A stretch of DNA of 64,000 nt from Margaritifera margaritifera (lineage: Eukaryota > Mollusca > Bivalvia > Unionida > Margaritiferidae): assembly GCA_029931535.1 (NCBI GenBank), contig JAQPZY010001579.1, forward strand, positions 186,001 to 250,000. The letters run 5' to 3'. A program made the translations under genes and the position numbers. Below are positions 25,794-38,410 of the stretch, in pieces (position 1 is the stretch's first letter; the number at the start of each line of letters is the position of its first letter). The notes below the pieces were generated by a model, which saw only the letters and a program-made list of their open reading frames with translations, was not told the DNA's origin and made no database searches.

Positions 25794-25878
<85 letters not shown>
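25794..25878. repeat. (TA)n(TG)n microsatellite
   Basis: About 28 TA units run directly into about 14 TG units. Confidence 0.95.
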
Positions 25879-26079
25879 CAATATTTTACGAAATTTTATT
25901 TTCTTTGATGCTCAGCAGCAGCATCTGACAACGAGCGTAATGTTATTTTGACATGTTTGATGCTCAGTGTGTATATTGATTTCTTTTGAGCCTAATTTCC
26001 CCAGTTCTGAATGAAAACGTCAACGCTGTGACATGCTAACGTATAACTGAAAATACAGATGTCTCGTGACGTACATATT

Positions 26080-26215
26080 TTCCGTGCGGAAGCTTTTTTA
26101 TTTCCGTGCGCCAGTTATTAATTCCCGAGCGCGATTTACTAATTTGTTAAGTTACTATTTCCCGCGCGCAATTTTGTATTAATTTCCGGTCGCAAGTTGT
26201 TGATTTTAAACATAT
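26080..26215. repeat. GC-rich degenerate minisatellite, left block
   Basis: Four to five units of ~27 bp of the type atttcccgcgcgcaattt with the spacer ttattaa. The CGCG-rich cores stand out against AT-rich flanks. The same unit type recurs at 27640-27860. Confidence 0.75.
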
Positions 26216-27639
26216 TTGATCGCCATATTGCACAAAGCAAAAGGATTGGACTAAAATTCCACCCACTTAGTTAAATCCTTCCCACAAAATACACAAATCA
26301 CACACTATAACAGGTATCCTAATGAAATTAATGGAAGATATATAAAATTGGTATCAACAAAAGATAAATGAAACTGGGGCGAGATTTGCTGGTAAAAAGT
26401 ATTGTGATAATGAGACAGAGAGTAAATACATACGTATGTTCGTATATGGATGTTAACCGTATTGAAATACATTTGATAGTTTCGTCGAAATCAAGAATTT
26501 CCGTTCATAGAGGTGGAATAAGAAGGTAGGGAATGTAGACTGATGTCAGGAAGCTTCATCATATGATTGTTGATGTGCATTTATAGTGCTTGTAAAGTAT
26601 CTTAGAAAATGATTGCACCTTTTAATGCACAAATGAACTTGACAACAAATTTAATTGTTAATGTTATCATTTAAATTGTTATTTCTAAATAAAAGAGTGT
26701 GCAGGTCGTTGGGAACTGAGCATAACTAGGGAGAATTTACCAAAGGTCGTCTTAGTGTGTTATATAGTCTACATCCTAAATGACAATGTCAAACTGTTTC
26801 ATTTGCTGCGGGACAGTTACAAAAATGTAAAATTAAAATATGAAAGAATCTTAAGGGCAGAGCTGTTATTTCTAAGCCTGTCGTGAATAATATAGGTTTC
26901 CTTCTGTCACTGTAGTATGAAGGCACTTGCTCATTTATATAATTTTTTTTTTTTTTTAAAGAAATAGATTGTGAATTCATTACACCTTGTGATAGGCCGT
27001 TCGATAGTGTAGCTGTTGACGGTAAAAAAAAATAATTAAAAAAAAATTCTTGTATATTATAGACGATTGAAAGGTTTAAAATTGGAGCTATTTCGCAGTT
27101 TCTATCTTCTGCCTACGTTTTGAGCAACGGCTGGTAAAACCAATTCATTGTGAAAGTCAGGTTTCATACAATCAACCATTTTTATAACAGAAGTTTATAA
27201 GTTTGTCGACGTTACTTTAAATGTTGACAACCACATTCTTTATCATACTGCGACACTTTTATGAAGATTATATGTTAAAGCCATATCTAACAACATTCTT
27301 CAAAAACACTCAGTAGTGTTGTCTTTAGATTATTTACTGCAAAAAAAAAAAAAATTAAAAAAAATAATAAAAATAAAAATACACCCTTGGAAAAGTATAT
27401 ATTTCTTCATTAACTGTATTAAAATCAACTCAGAAATAAAGCCAGATCAAACAACTGAGATTCTTACATTTCAAAATTAATTTCTAAAAAGTCGTAGAAT
27501 TAAATTGGATAACGCTACTCTCCTTTGCTACCGGAGAGTGAGAAATCAGTATCGGATCTAGCATTGATGACCTTGTATGAGTTACCTGGGTCGGTTGTTG
27601 TATATTATTATTTAAAGTGTTCAAAATCTGGTGCGCAAG
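26216..27639. other. 1.4 kb non-coding segment between two matching GC-rich arrays
   Basis: AT-rich, with A-runs near 27340-27370 and a T-run at 26943-26956. No exon or transposase frame is visible. The arrays on each side may make this the body of a non-autonomous element. Confidence 0.45.
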
Positions 27640-27860
27640 TTATTTCCAGTTCAACTTTTTAACTTCCGTGCGGGAGTTACTATTTTGTGTCTGCGGCTAA
27701 CCTAAGTCACGCGCTCGTTAGTAATTCGCGTACGCAGGTTACGAAAATGGGCCCGCAAAATGAATTTTCTCCGCGCCCGAGTTTTTAATTCATATGCGTT
27801 AGATATCTATTTTCCGCACTGGAACTGATGATTTTTGCGCGCAATTTATTATTCGATAAA
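27640..27860. repeat. GC-rich degenerate minisatellite, right block
   Basis: Seven or so diverged units with cores such as cttccgtgcgggagttacta, ctccgcgcccgagtttttaa and tttgcgcgcaatttatta. This is the same unit type and same strand as 26080-26215. Confidence 0.75.
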
Positions 27861-28627
27861 GAACGTTATTTTCAAAATGCAAAATATATTCAGGTCTTTA
27901 TCTGCCTTTGAAGCAGCTTTTATTACGCGTGAACAAGCGGATCAAGTGCGTTAAAAGTGAGACACTAGTTTCATGATTACGGCTTGAGAACAATGTTTTA
28001 TATGAAACTAAATCCATTCGCTCAGCAAGGTGCGATGGCATGTGAGCAACCACATCGTAGGGATCATATCAGTTTAGACTGACAAACACGAGTTGCACGA
28101 ACATTTCAGTGCATCAACTTTTACTGAGGACAATATTTGTTGCGCGATAACGATTAAAACTTCAAAATACTTTGCTGACCTTGCATCCTACAAAAAAGAA
28201 CAAGACAAAAATAATAGACGGCAATTAATATAAAGAATGCTGATAAATATCAAGTTCTTAAATTTCCATTCAGTGCACTTTTAATATCTTGTAATAAACT
28301 CACTTCCATACTATCACGAAATCCACTCAATTTGAATATAAATTGTGACGTAGAGTTTACGTCTCTCATCTGCAAGGTCCTGACCAACCCCTTGCTCAAT
28401 GGCATGAGAGTGATACCTTACAAATATTTCCCTAGTTGAACAGTTACGGTAATTCCTAAAAAAAAATAATTTATCGTTGTTTACCGCTCTTTAGATGAGA
28501 CAAAATGAATGAGTTTTAATGGTAAAGAATTACTAGTAGCGTAATCTAGTGCAAAATTATGAAGCACGAGTCGCTCCTATTGTTTCTCTATATTGTATTG
28601 TCACAGGACAAGTTACGTATGATATGT

Positions 28628-28677
<50 letters not shown>

Positions 28678-29130
28678 CATTCGGCATCGTTTTAACAAAT
28701 AGTAGCATAGCCTGTATCCAACCACTAAACCTATACATATTGTTATATTTGCACACGACGTTCACACACTTTTCCATACAGGTAACACGTTTTAGGATCA
28801 CCAGGTCTGAATTCCCATCGCTCATATCAGATATTGACCTATACAAGCCGTGAGACTATAACACATATTCGTGTGAAGCTCTACATCATTTAGTCCGGGC
28901 ATATGAAATACCAGGATGTCTGAGTAGAGATAACCCATTTTAGTTAACCTGTCAGATAACATCGCACCCGTAGACTTAAGTCAATACACGTGACTCTTTC
29001 ATCAATCATTCGTCTCGCCCGTGTTTGAAATTAAAGACATAATCATACATCGCAAGCAGCAAAATACTGTATTTCTTAAATTATACTTTTTGGATGTATT
29101 CTACCAAACATCTTGAAAATGCGAAAACAA
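27861..29130. other. Non-coding, with (TA)n at 28631-28676
   Basis: Contains a (TA)~23 microsatellite. The 75-77 codon frames across it on both strands are artefacts of the repeat. No other feature was recognised. Confidence 0.5.
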
Positions 29131-29136
29131 TGAGGT

Positions 29137-30225
29137 GGAATTGTGTGGAGTAAGTTGTACCAGATAATCATCATAGCTTCTGGGTGTAGAGTTAGATAAT
29201 GACTTGGTAGCTGTGCTTGTCCCTCTTCCCCCCCCCCCACACACACCTTGTAAAATAAGACAAAGTTGTGTGGGGTAAGTGGTACCAGATTATCATCATA
29301 GCATCTAGGTGTAGAGTTAGGCAATGACTTGGCAGCTGTACTTGTCCCTCTAACTCCCCTCCCTTGTACAATACGGCAGAGTTGTGTCGGGTATGTGGTT
29401 CCAGATAATCATCACAGCATCTACGTGTAGTGCTAGAGAATGACTTAGTAGCTGTGTTTGTCTCCCCCCCCCCCCCATTTGTACAATTAGGCAGATTTGT
29501 GTGGGTTAAAAGATACCAGATAGTAATCATTGTATCTAGGTGTAGCGTTAGAGAATCACTTGGTACATGTGCTTGTCCCTCTTCCCCCGCCCCCACCCAC
29601 CTCTTGTACAATAAGACATAGTTGTGTAGGGTAAGTCTTGCAAGATAATGAAAATAGCATCTACTTGTAATACTGGAGAACAACTTTGTAGTTGTCATTG
29701 TCCCTCTTCCCACCCCCACTCTAACCCCCTTCTACAATAAGGCTGAGTTGTGTGGGATAAGTGATACCCGATAATAATCATCGTATCTAGATGTAGCGTT
29801 AGAGAATGACTTGGGAGTGGTGCTTGTTCCTCTTTTTCCCCATCCCATGTACAATAAGGCAGAGTTGTGCGAGTAAGTGATACCACATAATCATCATAGT
29901 ATCTACGTGTACCGTTAGAAAATGACTTATTAGCAGTGCTTGTCCCTCTCACCCATCCCTCCCCCCACTCCACCCCCACTCTCCTTGAACAATAAGGCGG
30001 AGTTGTGGGGTAAGTCGAACCAGATAATCATCACAGCATCTACGTGTGACGTTAGAGAATGACTTGGTAGCTGTGCTTGTCGCTCTTGCCTCCCACCCCC
30101 TTTGTACACAATAAGGCAGAGTTGTGTGGGAGAAGTGGTACCAAATAATAATAATAGCAGCTACGTGTCAAGTTAGAGAATGACTTGGTATCTGTACTTA
30201 TACCTCCACCCCTTGCAGACCATCC
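29137..30225. repeat. Nine-unit ~120 bp tandem repeat with C-rich tracts
   Basis: Each unit contains gttgtgtggggtaagtggta, ccagataatcatcatag, a gtgtagcgttagagaatgac segment, ttggtagctgtgcttgtccc and a C-rich run of variable length. Unit anchors lie near 29140, 29268, 29383, 29500, 29623, 29749, 29866, 30002 and 30123. The 175-codon minus-strand frame at 29192-29719 and its neighbours translate this array; they look like a repeat protein but have no start context or conserved frame between units. Confidence 0.92.
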
Positions 30226-31205
30226 TAATTTTTTTTTATTTTTTTGGATCAAGTAAGACATTTTCTTTCCTATCGTCTTTATTAATTGGACGACAGGTTT
30301 TAATGCTGCTGATAATGATACCGAAGTTCCTGACAGCTACATCTTCCCCACATTTCGTCGCTTTCTCGTCTAATAACCGCATGCCATAACCTCACCCCTA
30401 CATATTATTCAATTTCGGGACTGTTTCTGTGACATAAAATACAAAATATCAAGTTAATCTAATGTTCCAATAAAAGCATTCATACACACCCAATCAGCAG
30501 TGCAACTACATGCAAACACATTTCAATTCATTATTTATTGTATTGCTACCTTTCTTCTATTCTGGTTAACACTCATTCATGATCTCTTTGTTTCTCATAG
30601 TACAAATGTAAATATTTTTCAAATACAGACATGATCTACTTGGTTGTTTCTCATAGTACAAATGTAAATATTTTTCAAATACAGACATGATCGACTTGGT
30701 TGAAAAAAATAACAAGTGACCTCCTTATGCAGAAGTCTGTTTAAAACTGGCTTATGTGTTTAATAATTTGATGTGCAGGTCATTACCTAATACCGGGTGA
30801 CCTTTAAGGCAGTTTTAATAGTAAATCCACATCCTTGGATATTGACAGGAAATCCATGCACAAACACTGCATATTTCCTTAAAGTGATCAACCTTTTACG
30901 AGCTAATCAATTTATTTCAGGAACGCAAAGATGGTGAAGCCCTTTGTTTCATTTTTATGTTTTGTGCAAAGTTGTTTTTTTTAATTGCCTGTGAACAAAT
31001 GCAGACAATGCATGACATTCACGATGTCCGTCTGTCCGACTATCATTTCTTTTTCTAGTGTCAACGTTATGCTTTCGTTATTTTTACAATTCTTATATAT
31101 CCATTTCTTAATTCGTCGCGGGAGCGAAATCTTGCTTCACATCTGTTTTAACGGACAAGAATCACTATGTCAACAGCTGCTCCTAAACTGTGAAATAATA
31201 ACCAT
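30226..31205. other. Non-coding, with one 57 bp tandem duplication
   Basis: A 57 bp direct duplication at about 30587-30703 contains tttctcatagtacaaatgta and caaatacagacatgatc, nearly identical in both copies. Otherwise nothing is recognised. Confidence 0.6.
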
Positions 31206-31211
31206 AAAAGT

Positions 31212-31214
31212 ATG

Positions 31215-31251
<37 letters not shown>

Positions 31252-31285
31252 CAACAACAACAGCAACAACAACAACAACAACAAC

Positions 31286-31318
<33 letters not shown>
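31212..31318. repeat. (ATA)n(ACA)n(ATA)n microsatellite
   Basis: A symmetrical trinucleotide array: AAT-type units, then AAC-type units, then AAT-type units. The 67-codon frame through it is not a gene. Confidence 0.95.
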
Positions 31319-32069
31319 CACGATGACAACGATGAGATCGATGACTATGATGATGAAGTTTGGCCTTGAAAGTTTGAAAATTCGTAATATGAATGATCTG
31401 AGTTTTCTTGTGTAGAATGAGGTGTTAAACCATCGATGTATCTGCCTCAGCTGAAGTGGGGGAGGGGGTGGAGAGAGAGATCTGCCTCAGCTGAAGTGGG
31501 GGAGGGGTGGAGAGAGAGGGGCAGATGATTAAAAGATTAATGTAATCAATGTGTACGGATCAAAGGATGAATCCAAGCATGGATGAATGGATAAATTCAT
31601 AGAATTCAAAGAGAACAGTCAAAGGGATTTTTAGGTTTGAAGATTGTATGTACGGGTATTGATGGGCATTGTGGATAGATAGAGAGATATATTATTTTTT
31701 GCATGGTATTTGAGTAGGGTGGATTAGAATTTCCAACACGCATGATTTCATTTCAAAATAAAATCAAAGAGGTTTAGATATTCTCATCCACCCTAACAAA
31801 AGACAAAATCACCATTTTTAGAAAATTGAGGACACGAACCAACCAACATTGACAGTATGTAACGTTATTTATTAGTATGCAATGTATAGCCACTAAATTA
31901 CATTACATCAAATTGAACTGAAAAGTATTCGCGCATGTATGTATTTTGAAAGCAGTAGTATGGATATGTAATCAGTCGCGCAGTATAATTGTTTGCACCA
32001 ACCCACTTTTAGAAGGATACAAAACTAAAATAAATTATTTAAAAAAATGTTATGAGGGTGCATGAACAG

Positions 32070-32070
<1 letters not shown>
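31319..32070. other. Non-coding, with a 40 bp tandem duplication
   Basis: 31440-31519 has two copies of atctgcctcagctgaagtgg followed by a GA-rich purine tract. Nothing else was recognised. Confidence 0.6.
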
Positions 32071-32075
<5 letters not shown>

Positions 32076-32138
<63 letters not shown>

Positions 32139-32165
32139 ATATATATGTATCAATCTATCTATCAA

Positions 32166-32226
<61 letters not shown>
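32076..32226. repeat. Long compound (AT)n microsatellite
   Basis: Two AT arrays separated by a short ATCT-type block (atcaatctatctatcaatct). The 94-105 codon frames on both strands come from the array. Confidence 0.95.
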
Positions 32227-32228
<2 letters not shown>

Positions 32229-32690
32229 GGTTGCTGCAGGACCATTATATGGTTGAACCCCTATGGTGATTCCGTCAAAAGGAATGTCTCCCTGTGGCAG
32301 TGCTGGCCTGTTTCCTGTCAATTTGCACCCTGTTGAAATCACTTAAATGGCACATATCCTGGTATGGTTCATATCATATCGAAAACAGTGGTCCATTTTC
32401 CAATGATTCGCTTAGGCTTTCTAAGAAACCCGGAAAGCGCTCCATTTTCAATAAAGTTGTAAAGTTTAATGTCACGGGTTTGTTGATTTTTATGCTTGCA
32501 TCATCTTTCCTCTACGAAAAGTTTGGAATCATATTTTGATGCAGCGTTGTTCTAAAGAATTTTTATTGTTTGAGACACGATTCATCCATGTCAGTGTCAC
32601 TGACATTTTCATACATCAATTGTTGAACAGCATCTGACCTATACAAAAAGCATAACATATTCCTTAACTGTCTACTCTAACAAACTAATG
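32227..32690. other. Non-coding spacer
   Basis: An 81-codon frame at 32294-32539 has no recognised family or splice support. Nothing else was identified. Confidence 0.4.
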
Positions 32691-32699
32691 AATAAAACG

Positions 32700-32773
32700 G
32701 AGAAAACAATTTCACGTACATATATACATGCACATATGCACACACATACATACATGCATACACTCACACACTG

Positions 32774-32859
<86 letters not shown>
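32700..32859. repeat. Compound (CA)n(TA)n microsatellite
   Basis: A CACA/CATA-rich lead-in, then about 22 CA units, then about 20 TA units. Confidence 0.93.
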
Positions 32860-32862
<3 letters not shown>

Positions 32863-32984
32863 TGTTTTTTAGCTTCAGTCAACTGGTTCATAAGAATACA
32901 ATACAAAAACACTCATTTATAAAATTGTGACATTACTGTAAATAAAGGAATTTAAATATAGGCAATGCACATACATGCCTAGAT

Positions 32985-33625
32985 CTAGTGTAGACCTAGA
33001 GGAAGTTGAACAGTTCACCTACCTAGGGAGTATTGTCTCGACCGATGGAGGGACCTACCAAGACATCCAGAACAAAATTGGGAAAACCATCCAGCATTTA
33101 TCACCTTGAAAGAAGCATGGAACCCATCATTCCACTCTGAAAAGAACAAGATCCGACTGTGCAGCACAAACGCGAAGTCTGTTCTGCTCTACGGCTCAGA
33201 GATATGGAGGGTGACTAAGACAAGTTCCAGCAAACTGCAGTCCTTTGTGAACAGCTGCCTCTGCCTCCTTCTCAACATCCAATGGCCAGAGAGGATCCGT
33301 AACACCGACTTGTGGGAAACCACGGGCCAGGTACCTATCCACCAAGAAATCTACAAAAGGAAATGGGGGTGGATCGGGCATACATTGAGAAAGCCGCCAA
33401 ACAACATCACTAGTTAGACCCTAGAATAGAATCCCCAAGGCAAGAGAAAGGTTGGCAGACCAAGAAAGACCTGGCGTAGGTCTCTTGAGGAAGAGATCAA
33501 GGATGCCAGAACAACTTGGTCCAAACTAAAAAGAACAGTCCAGAACTGGGTCCGCTGGCGAAGCGTAATCAAGGTCTTATGCTCCCACGGGGGGGGGGGG
33601 GGGGCGGAGAGCCACAAGAAGAATA
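32985..33625 (+). pseudogene. 5'-truncated LINE fragment (C-terminal tail of RT ORF)
   Basis: The translation gives [20 protein letters not shown], then after a frameshift near 33095 [49 protein letters not shown], and after two stops near 33415-33428 NPQGKRKVGRPRKTWRR and TWSKLKRTVQNWVRWRS. This block order is the characteristic C-terminal tail of invertebrate endonuclease/reverse-transcriptase LINEs of the RTE/CR1-type group; the clade is not resolved. The reverse transcriptase proper is missing, as expected from 5' truncation. It ends close to a G-run at 33589-33603. GC content is higher than in the surroundings, suggesting a relatively recent insertion. Confidence 0.85.
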
Positions 33626-33834
33626 CACATACACATATCAATACATCCCATACTCGTAATGTTTTGTAGTTATGTCATATAATATATATTCCATACTGAA
33701 ATAAAAATTTATTAATGTCCTGATATGGTATGAACGTACATATGCATGTATATATGTATGTGAAATTGTTTGTTTTCTCCATTTTGTTCATTAGTTTGTT
33801 AGAGTAAGTGGATAATGATTATGTTATGTTTTTG

Positions 33835-36262
33835 TATAGGAAACTATTCCGAACGGCAGAACCCAGAATCTGAAAACTTCGAGGCCAAGCAAAACCGAAT
33901 GTAGTTGTGATGTTGAGGAAATATCGGGATGTGCAAGTAAGCATCATGAAGGTCGATGGAGACCGCGCAGTCTGATGGACGCATTGCGTTCCGGATTAAG
34001 TATGTAGTCTTGAAAGGTTCCTTGATAATATACCGGCTTAAATGGGAGATCGAATATGAGACGAAACTTTCCGCTTTTCTTAGTAGCCAGGAAGATTCGG
34101 GAGAAGAATGCGGTAGACTGATTGTTCAGTACCCTCTTAACTCTTTCTTTCTGAAAGAAGGATGTCCTTTAACTTCACTAGATTGGATTGGTAAAAAAAA
34201 AACTTAACGATTCTTGACAGGGGAGGTTGTTCCAGAAACTGAAGTCCGTAACCAGCGCTCGCAAAGGAAAGGACCCAACTATCGTCTGTGATGCTTGACC
34301 AAGCATTTGAAAAGAGGCATAGACAAGAACCTAAGAGGACGATTCGGAGAGGAATGCACGACAGAAGAGGGTTTGAGTCCCTATGACTGTACCCTCCCCA
34401 TATCCTTTCTTAAGAAAGGAAGGAGGGTTAGAGAACTTCCTCCTTGGGACTCTTCAGCAACTGCGCCTTGACCCTACGGTAGAGGAGGAGATTTAACTTG
34501 AGTTTGCGGATTGGAAAGACGCTGAATCTGTTTAAAGAATGCTGCTGATGACCCCTGAGGGCGTTTCACATTACCACGCCTCAAGCCCGATTACGACGGA
34601 CCAGGAGTCGTTGTAAAGGATCTGTGCTGATGATCATTCAGATCTTAGAAAGCCACAGAAGGAATGAGCATTCCGAAGTGGGTCTCGGTTTCCAAAGAAA
34701 AAGACCTGAGACGGTATTTGCTATGGTTATATAAAACCGTCAAAGAGTCCAACGCAACATCACGGCGGATGTGCACAAGTGCGGCCGATAACGGCATTGA
34801 AACAGAAAGTTCATATCGGGAGGTTTTGCCCAGCTTCCAGTACATTCCAGTTCATTGAGACATCCTTCAGCATATTGAACGAAGTAGCTGATTATAGGTC
34901 AGCATGAAAAGCTATGGTAACTAATAGCCGGGCTTTCTGTTCAATATATTAAATTGTCTTTATGGGTAGGCAAGCCCAGGCTCAAGTTGAGATACCCACT
35001 TGAGACGATCCAGCGTCCAATTGGGGAGGGTTAATAGGTCACTTCATGGAATGTATCTGGTAGCTCGAGGCAGAGACAATAGGTCTCAAAGAAGAGGGAG
35101 GAACGAACCACCCTCTACGTTACCGAACAATGTTTTGGCCTGTACAGAACCTTTGAGAGATTTTCTCTATCGTGGAGGAATGAGGAAGAAGCGGGGGATC
35201 TGGATGTGTTTGAGCCCCTGAGATCGTTTCCAAAATAGAAAGTGTCTTCTTGTACTGTGCACCTGATAGTTTCTGGCACAAGTCCGCGGGTAAGAGGTGG
35301 CAAATTTTGTTTATCGCCTTATCAAAGGACAAGATCTCCTCCTCCTCGTCCATCTGAGAGGAACAAGTGGGCCTGATAGAAGGCGTCAATGGAGCTGCTT
35401 CGACATCGAACTCATTGGAGTCAGCGAGAATAGATAGGGTATCATTAACATCTAGTACACTCCGAATAGGAGAGTGGCTGGGCATCACTATGTCCAACGG
35501 GCGCTGAGATGACAAAGGAGCATTCGGCGCCACTGCCCGGATGTGTATTAGACGTTCCAGTGGAAAGATGAGGTCGCTTGTCTTTCTTGAATGGCATAGC
35601 TGATGCTACTCCTCCAGCCTTCCTGGTTGATACCACCTGACGAGGAGGTGAGGGAGGTACACTAGCTGCAGCATTACCTCTACTATGGCTCCAGGGTCCA
35701 GTAATCCGTGAAGGCATAAAGGACCTATTCCATTTAGGTGGAGAGCTCCACATCCCGTAAGGATTCATAGCGATAATAGAGAAGGGGGATACCGATCCGA
35801 TCCTTTTTTTATTCTGAGCCCGGTGGGCAGACACTCATTCCTCCATAGGATGTGACAGTAGAGATGGATGAGGGGGGAACTCGGTCCCACCCCTATCCCC
35901 GTACCGTGAGACCTCTGAATGATGACCGGTGAATAGTCGCGGATCGGTATGAGATGGCCGGTGGCTGGTGACCGGTGACCGGTACGATCTGACCTGTCAC
36001 CTGGATGAACTGCACCCGGCCGGTCACCAGACATTGACGTGTCACCGGTCAATGACCCGTCAGGTGACATATATATGTCAGAACCTTGTTTGTGTGATTC
36101 ATCACAATAGAATGTGCTGCTCCTCCCACTCGGGAGGACACGACGCGCTACCCTATAAGTGCAGGGTGCGGTGCAGGTCCTCCCTCGCGGGAGGATACAA
36201 CACGCTACTTTGAATGTGAGATGTGTTCGGCTTATTCTCCCTTTCCGGGGGAGCCAATGCAC
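33835..36262 (-). pseudogene. DIRS-like retroelement remnant (gag-like region + RT start)
   Basis: Read on the minus strand. 36262-35120 carries a degraded gag-like region in three overlapping frames: an arginine/serine/aspartate-rich part with repeated ccggt motifs (35920-36060), then FDKAINKICHLLPADLCQK. 34845-34645 holds a further gag-like segment (DSLTVLYNHSKYRLRSF). The RT region begins near 34345 with FSNAWSSITDDSWVLSFASA and GYGLQFLEQPPL, then FSRIFLATKKSGKFRLIFDL near 34080, then IDLHDAYLHIPI and YIRFCLAS at 33961-33880, then VLPFGI at 33850. GRL-W-D-WVL, LHDAY and LPFG motifs are typical of DIRS/Ngaro-type retroelements. Frameshifts and stops are present. The element is cut off at about 33835, so the rest of RT, RNase H and the tyrosine recombinase are absent. 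Confidence 0.85.
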
Positions 36263-37435
36263 TCTTCGAACATCCAGTCCCTCCTTTTGCGGGGTCCTCG
36301 TATGTCTCCGAAGAGACTGGTCCCATAATCTCTTGGGACCCCGGGAGTGTTTTTCGGACCTGAAGAGCTAATCATCATGCAGAGAGACCACAGGGGTTCT
36401 GCAAGAGAAAAACCTGAAAATTCTGAATAGGAATTGGAGGGACGTTCCTCTACCTTTTATATGTGCGTCTGGAATCGTCTATATTCAAGATTTCAGTTGA
36501 CAATAATTTACAAAATGCACAAAGATATTTTGCGTGCACTTTGAACAAGCGAGGCAGTCTAGATGAGTGTCCCAAGGTCCCTTCTTGTTACCACTTTCCC
36601 ACCGACTGTCCTGACATTGTTCTCTGAAATAAACATTCCTCAAAGAAAACAATACATAATGACAATATTGAAATAATATTTCACACGTTAACTCACCTGT
36701 TGTTTATATGGTGTGTTATATATACACGCCAGTGCGTGCATAAGGTAAAAAATGGAAAATGGCTTGTCTTTTCTTTATATTAAATTAAGATGCGTTTACA
36801 CCTTTATTACGGAGCAGTTGCAAACACATACACAATAACCATGTGACGCGAGTCACGAAAACAAATATCAAAATACAAGGATGAATAAACACCGAATTTG
36901 GTGTTTGGACAAATAATTACGGAAAAGGAATATGTAATTCCTGCTATGTTAGGGTAGGGTCCCTGCTGCGTTATTTTCCTTAACACGAAAGACTTATCAG
37001 TAGCCAGTTGTAATTGATATTGAATATGAATGTACCCTAACCCCAAAGGGGTGGTATACAGCGTGGTAACATAAGAGGTCCCTTAAAGAACAATTTTCTG
37101 AAAGGGAGGGAGGTTACTGGCATGTATCATGAATACTGAAAGGATAAATGTAACATCGAGATATAATATTTGTTGAAGGAAAACTGAAATGCGGTGAAGC
37201 ACTAACAACCAGCAGTTTTTCTCTGGTCACATATTCGACACAAGCCCATCAACATGGCCTCCTTGAAAAAGATGACTGTTCTGCGCATGGGTATGCGAGG
37301 TGCTTAAATGGACCGTGTCTTATTGACACTGTGGGAGGATGTATTCACATCAAACGGATGAGATTTTTTGGCACGAAAAAAATGTACAATATTACTGCTA
37401 TTAAACTTCAAAACACCAATTAGGTTGAAATGCAT
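36263..37435. other. Possible DIRS 5' flank, then non-coding DNA
   Basis: 36263-36420 keeps the raised GC of the element and may be its 5' untranslated part; it has a small hairpin (ggtccca...tgggacc) near 36322-36343. Beyond about 36450 the sequence is AT-rich with nothing recognised. Confidence 0.4.
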
Positions 37436-37439
37436 TAAT

Positions 37440-38410
37440 TTTGCAAAACACCGTTTAATGATCATTACAAGTTTCAATTAGATATCGATGTGCATGCCGT
37501 TACAAGATGCATTCCTCGTCGGACATGTTAGTATATAACTTTAGCATATGGGTAAGAATTCAGTTTGCGGTAGGTGAAAACATTCGATCTACTTGCATGA
37601 AATTTCCAATCTAGAGTCAGAGCTCCAAATGTTAGTTAACTTTGAAAGAAAGTTTCGAGAATTTGGGGAATTGATTTTGTTATGCTTTGCTATGACATGC
37701 GTCTTACACCATCACATTTAATGATAATATACACTGTCAAAGTTAAAAGGAGCGATAAAGACAATTGCCAAAATCAACCAACTAGCCGAATGCAGTAACA
37801 ACTTCTTATTGGTTAATATCCAGGATAGCGTCAATGAAAAAATTATGCATTGTTTTTCACTGCACATCTATATCAACTACCTATGTAACCTGAAAACCTT
37901 CAGTGTAATCATTCATGTAGTCTAGTGGCAAGGATGACAAAGTCTTCAACCTGAAATTTTAATTTAGAAAATATTCTTTTCTCTGACAAATACTTATTGA
38001 AATCTGGCATATAAGAAAGTCACAGGTAAGGCACTTACAGTGCATCTGCACATTCACAGATTTAGTCTATACAAATTATATTAAATTCTTCCAGATGTTT
38101 AGAGAAAAAAAAATTTTTTAATAACATTTTCACCCAGAAATTTATTCATAAATGAGACCTAAGGAAAAAAATCCTTATTTCACATCCAAATAACAACACA
38201 TTAGGTCAACAAGTTTTTCAGCAGCTCAGAAGAAGTATCGATAAGAAGAAGCCTCTTCTTGAAACCTGACTTTTTTGCTAGATATTTTTGTTAGAGAAAC
38301 TGATCAAATGTAAGGCAGAGAAAAAAAGTTTAAACCGTATTGCACATCTATTCTAATAGATTATTTAATCAAACTAATCAACATTAGAATAATATATTTT
38401 TTACAGCAGA
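37440..38410 (+). repeat. Dispersed repeat X, copy 2
   Basis: Direct-orientation match to 17600-18560, with the anchors listed for that copy in the same order. The two copies have independent indels and no common ORF. Confidence 0.85.

Noticed and set aside
29192..29719. 175-codon minus-strand repeat-like protein
   Set aside because: It translates the ~120 bp tandem repeat; the unit length varies and the frame is not conserved between units.
32025..32342. Frames of about 100 codons on both strands rich in Tyr-Ile
   Set aside because: Direct translation of the (AT)n microsatellite.
34360..34400. gggtttgagtcc, resembling the B box of a tRNA-derived repeat
   Set aside because: No A box or cloverleaf upstream, and it falls within the DIRS-like coding region.
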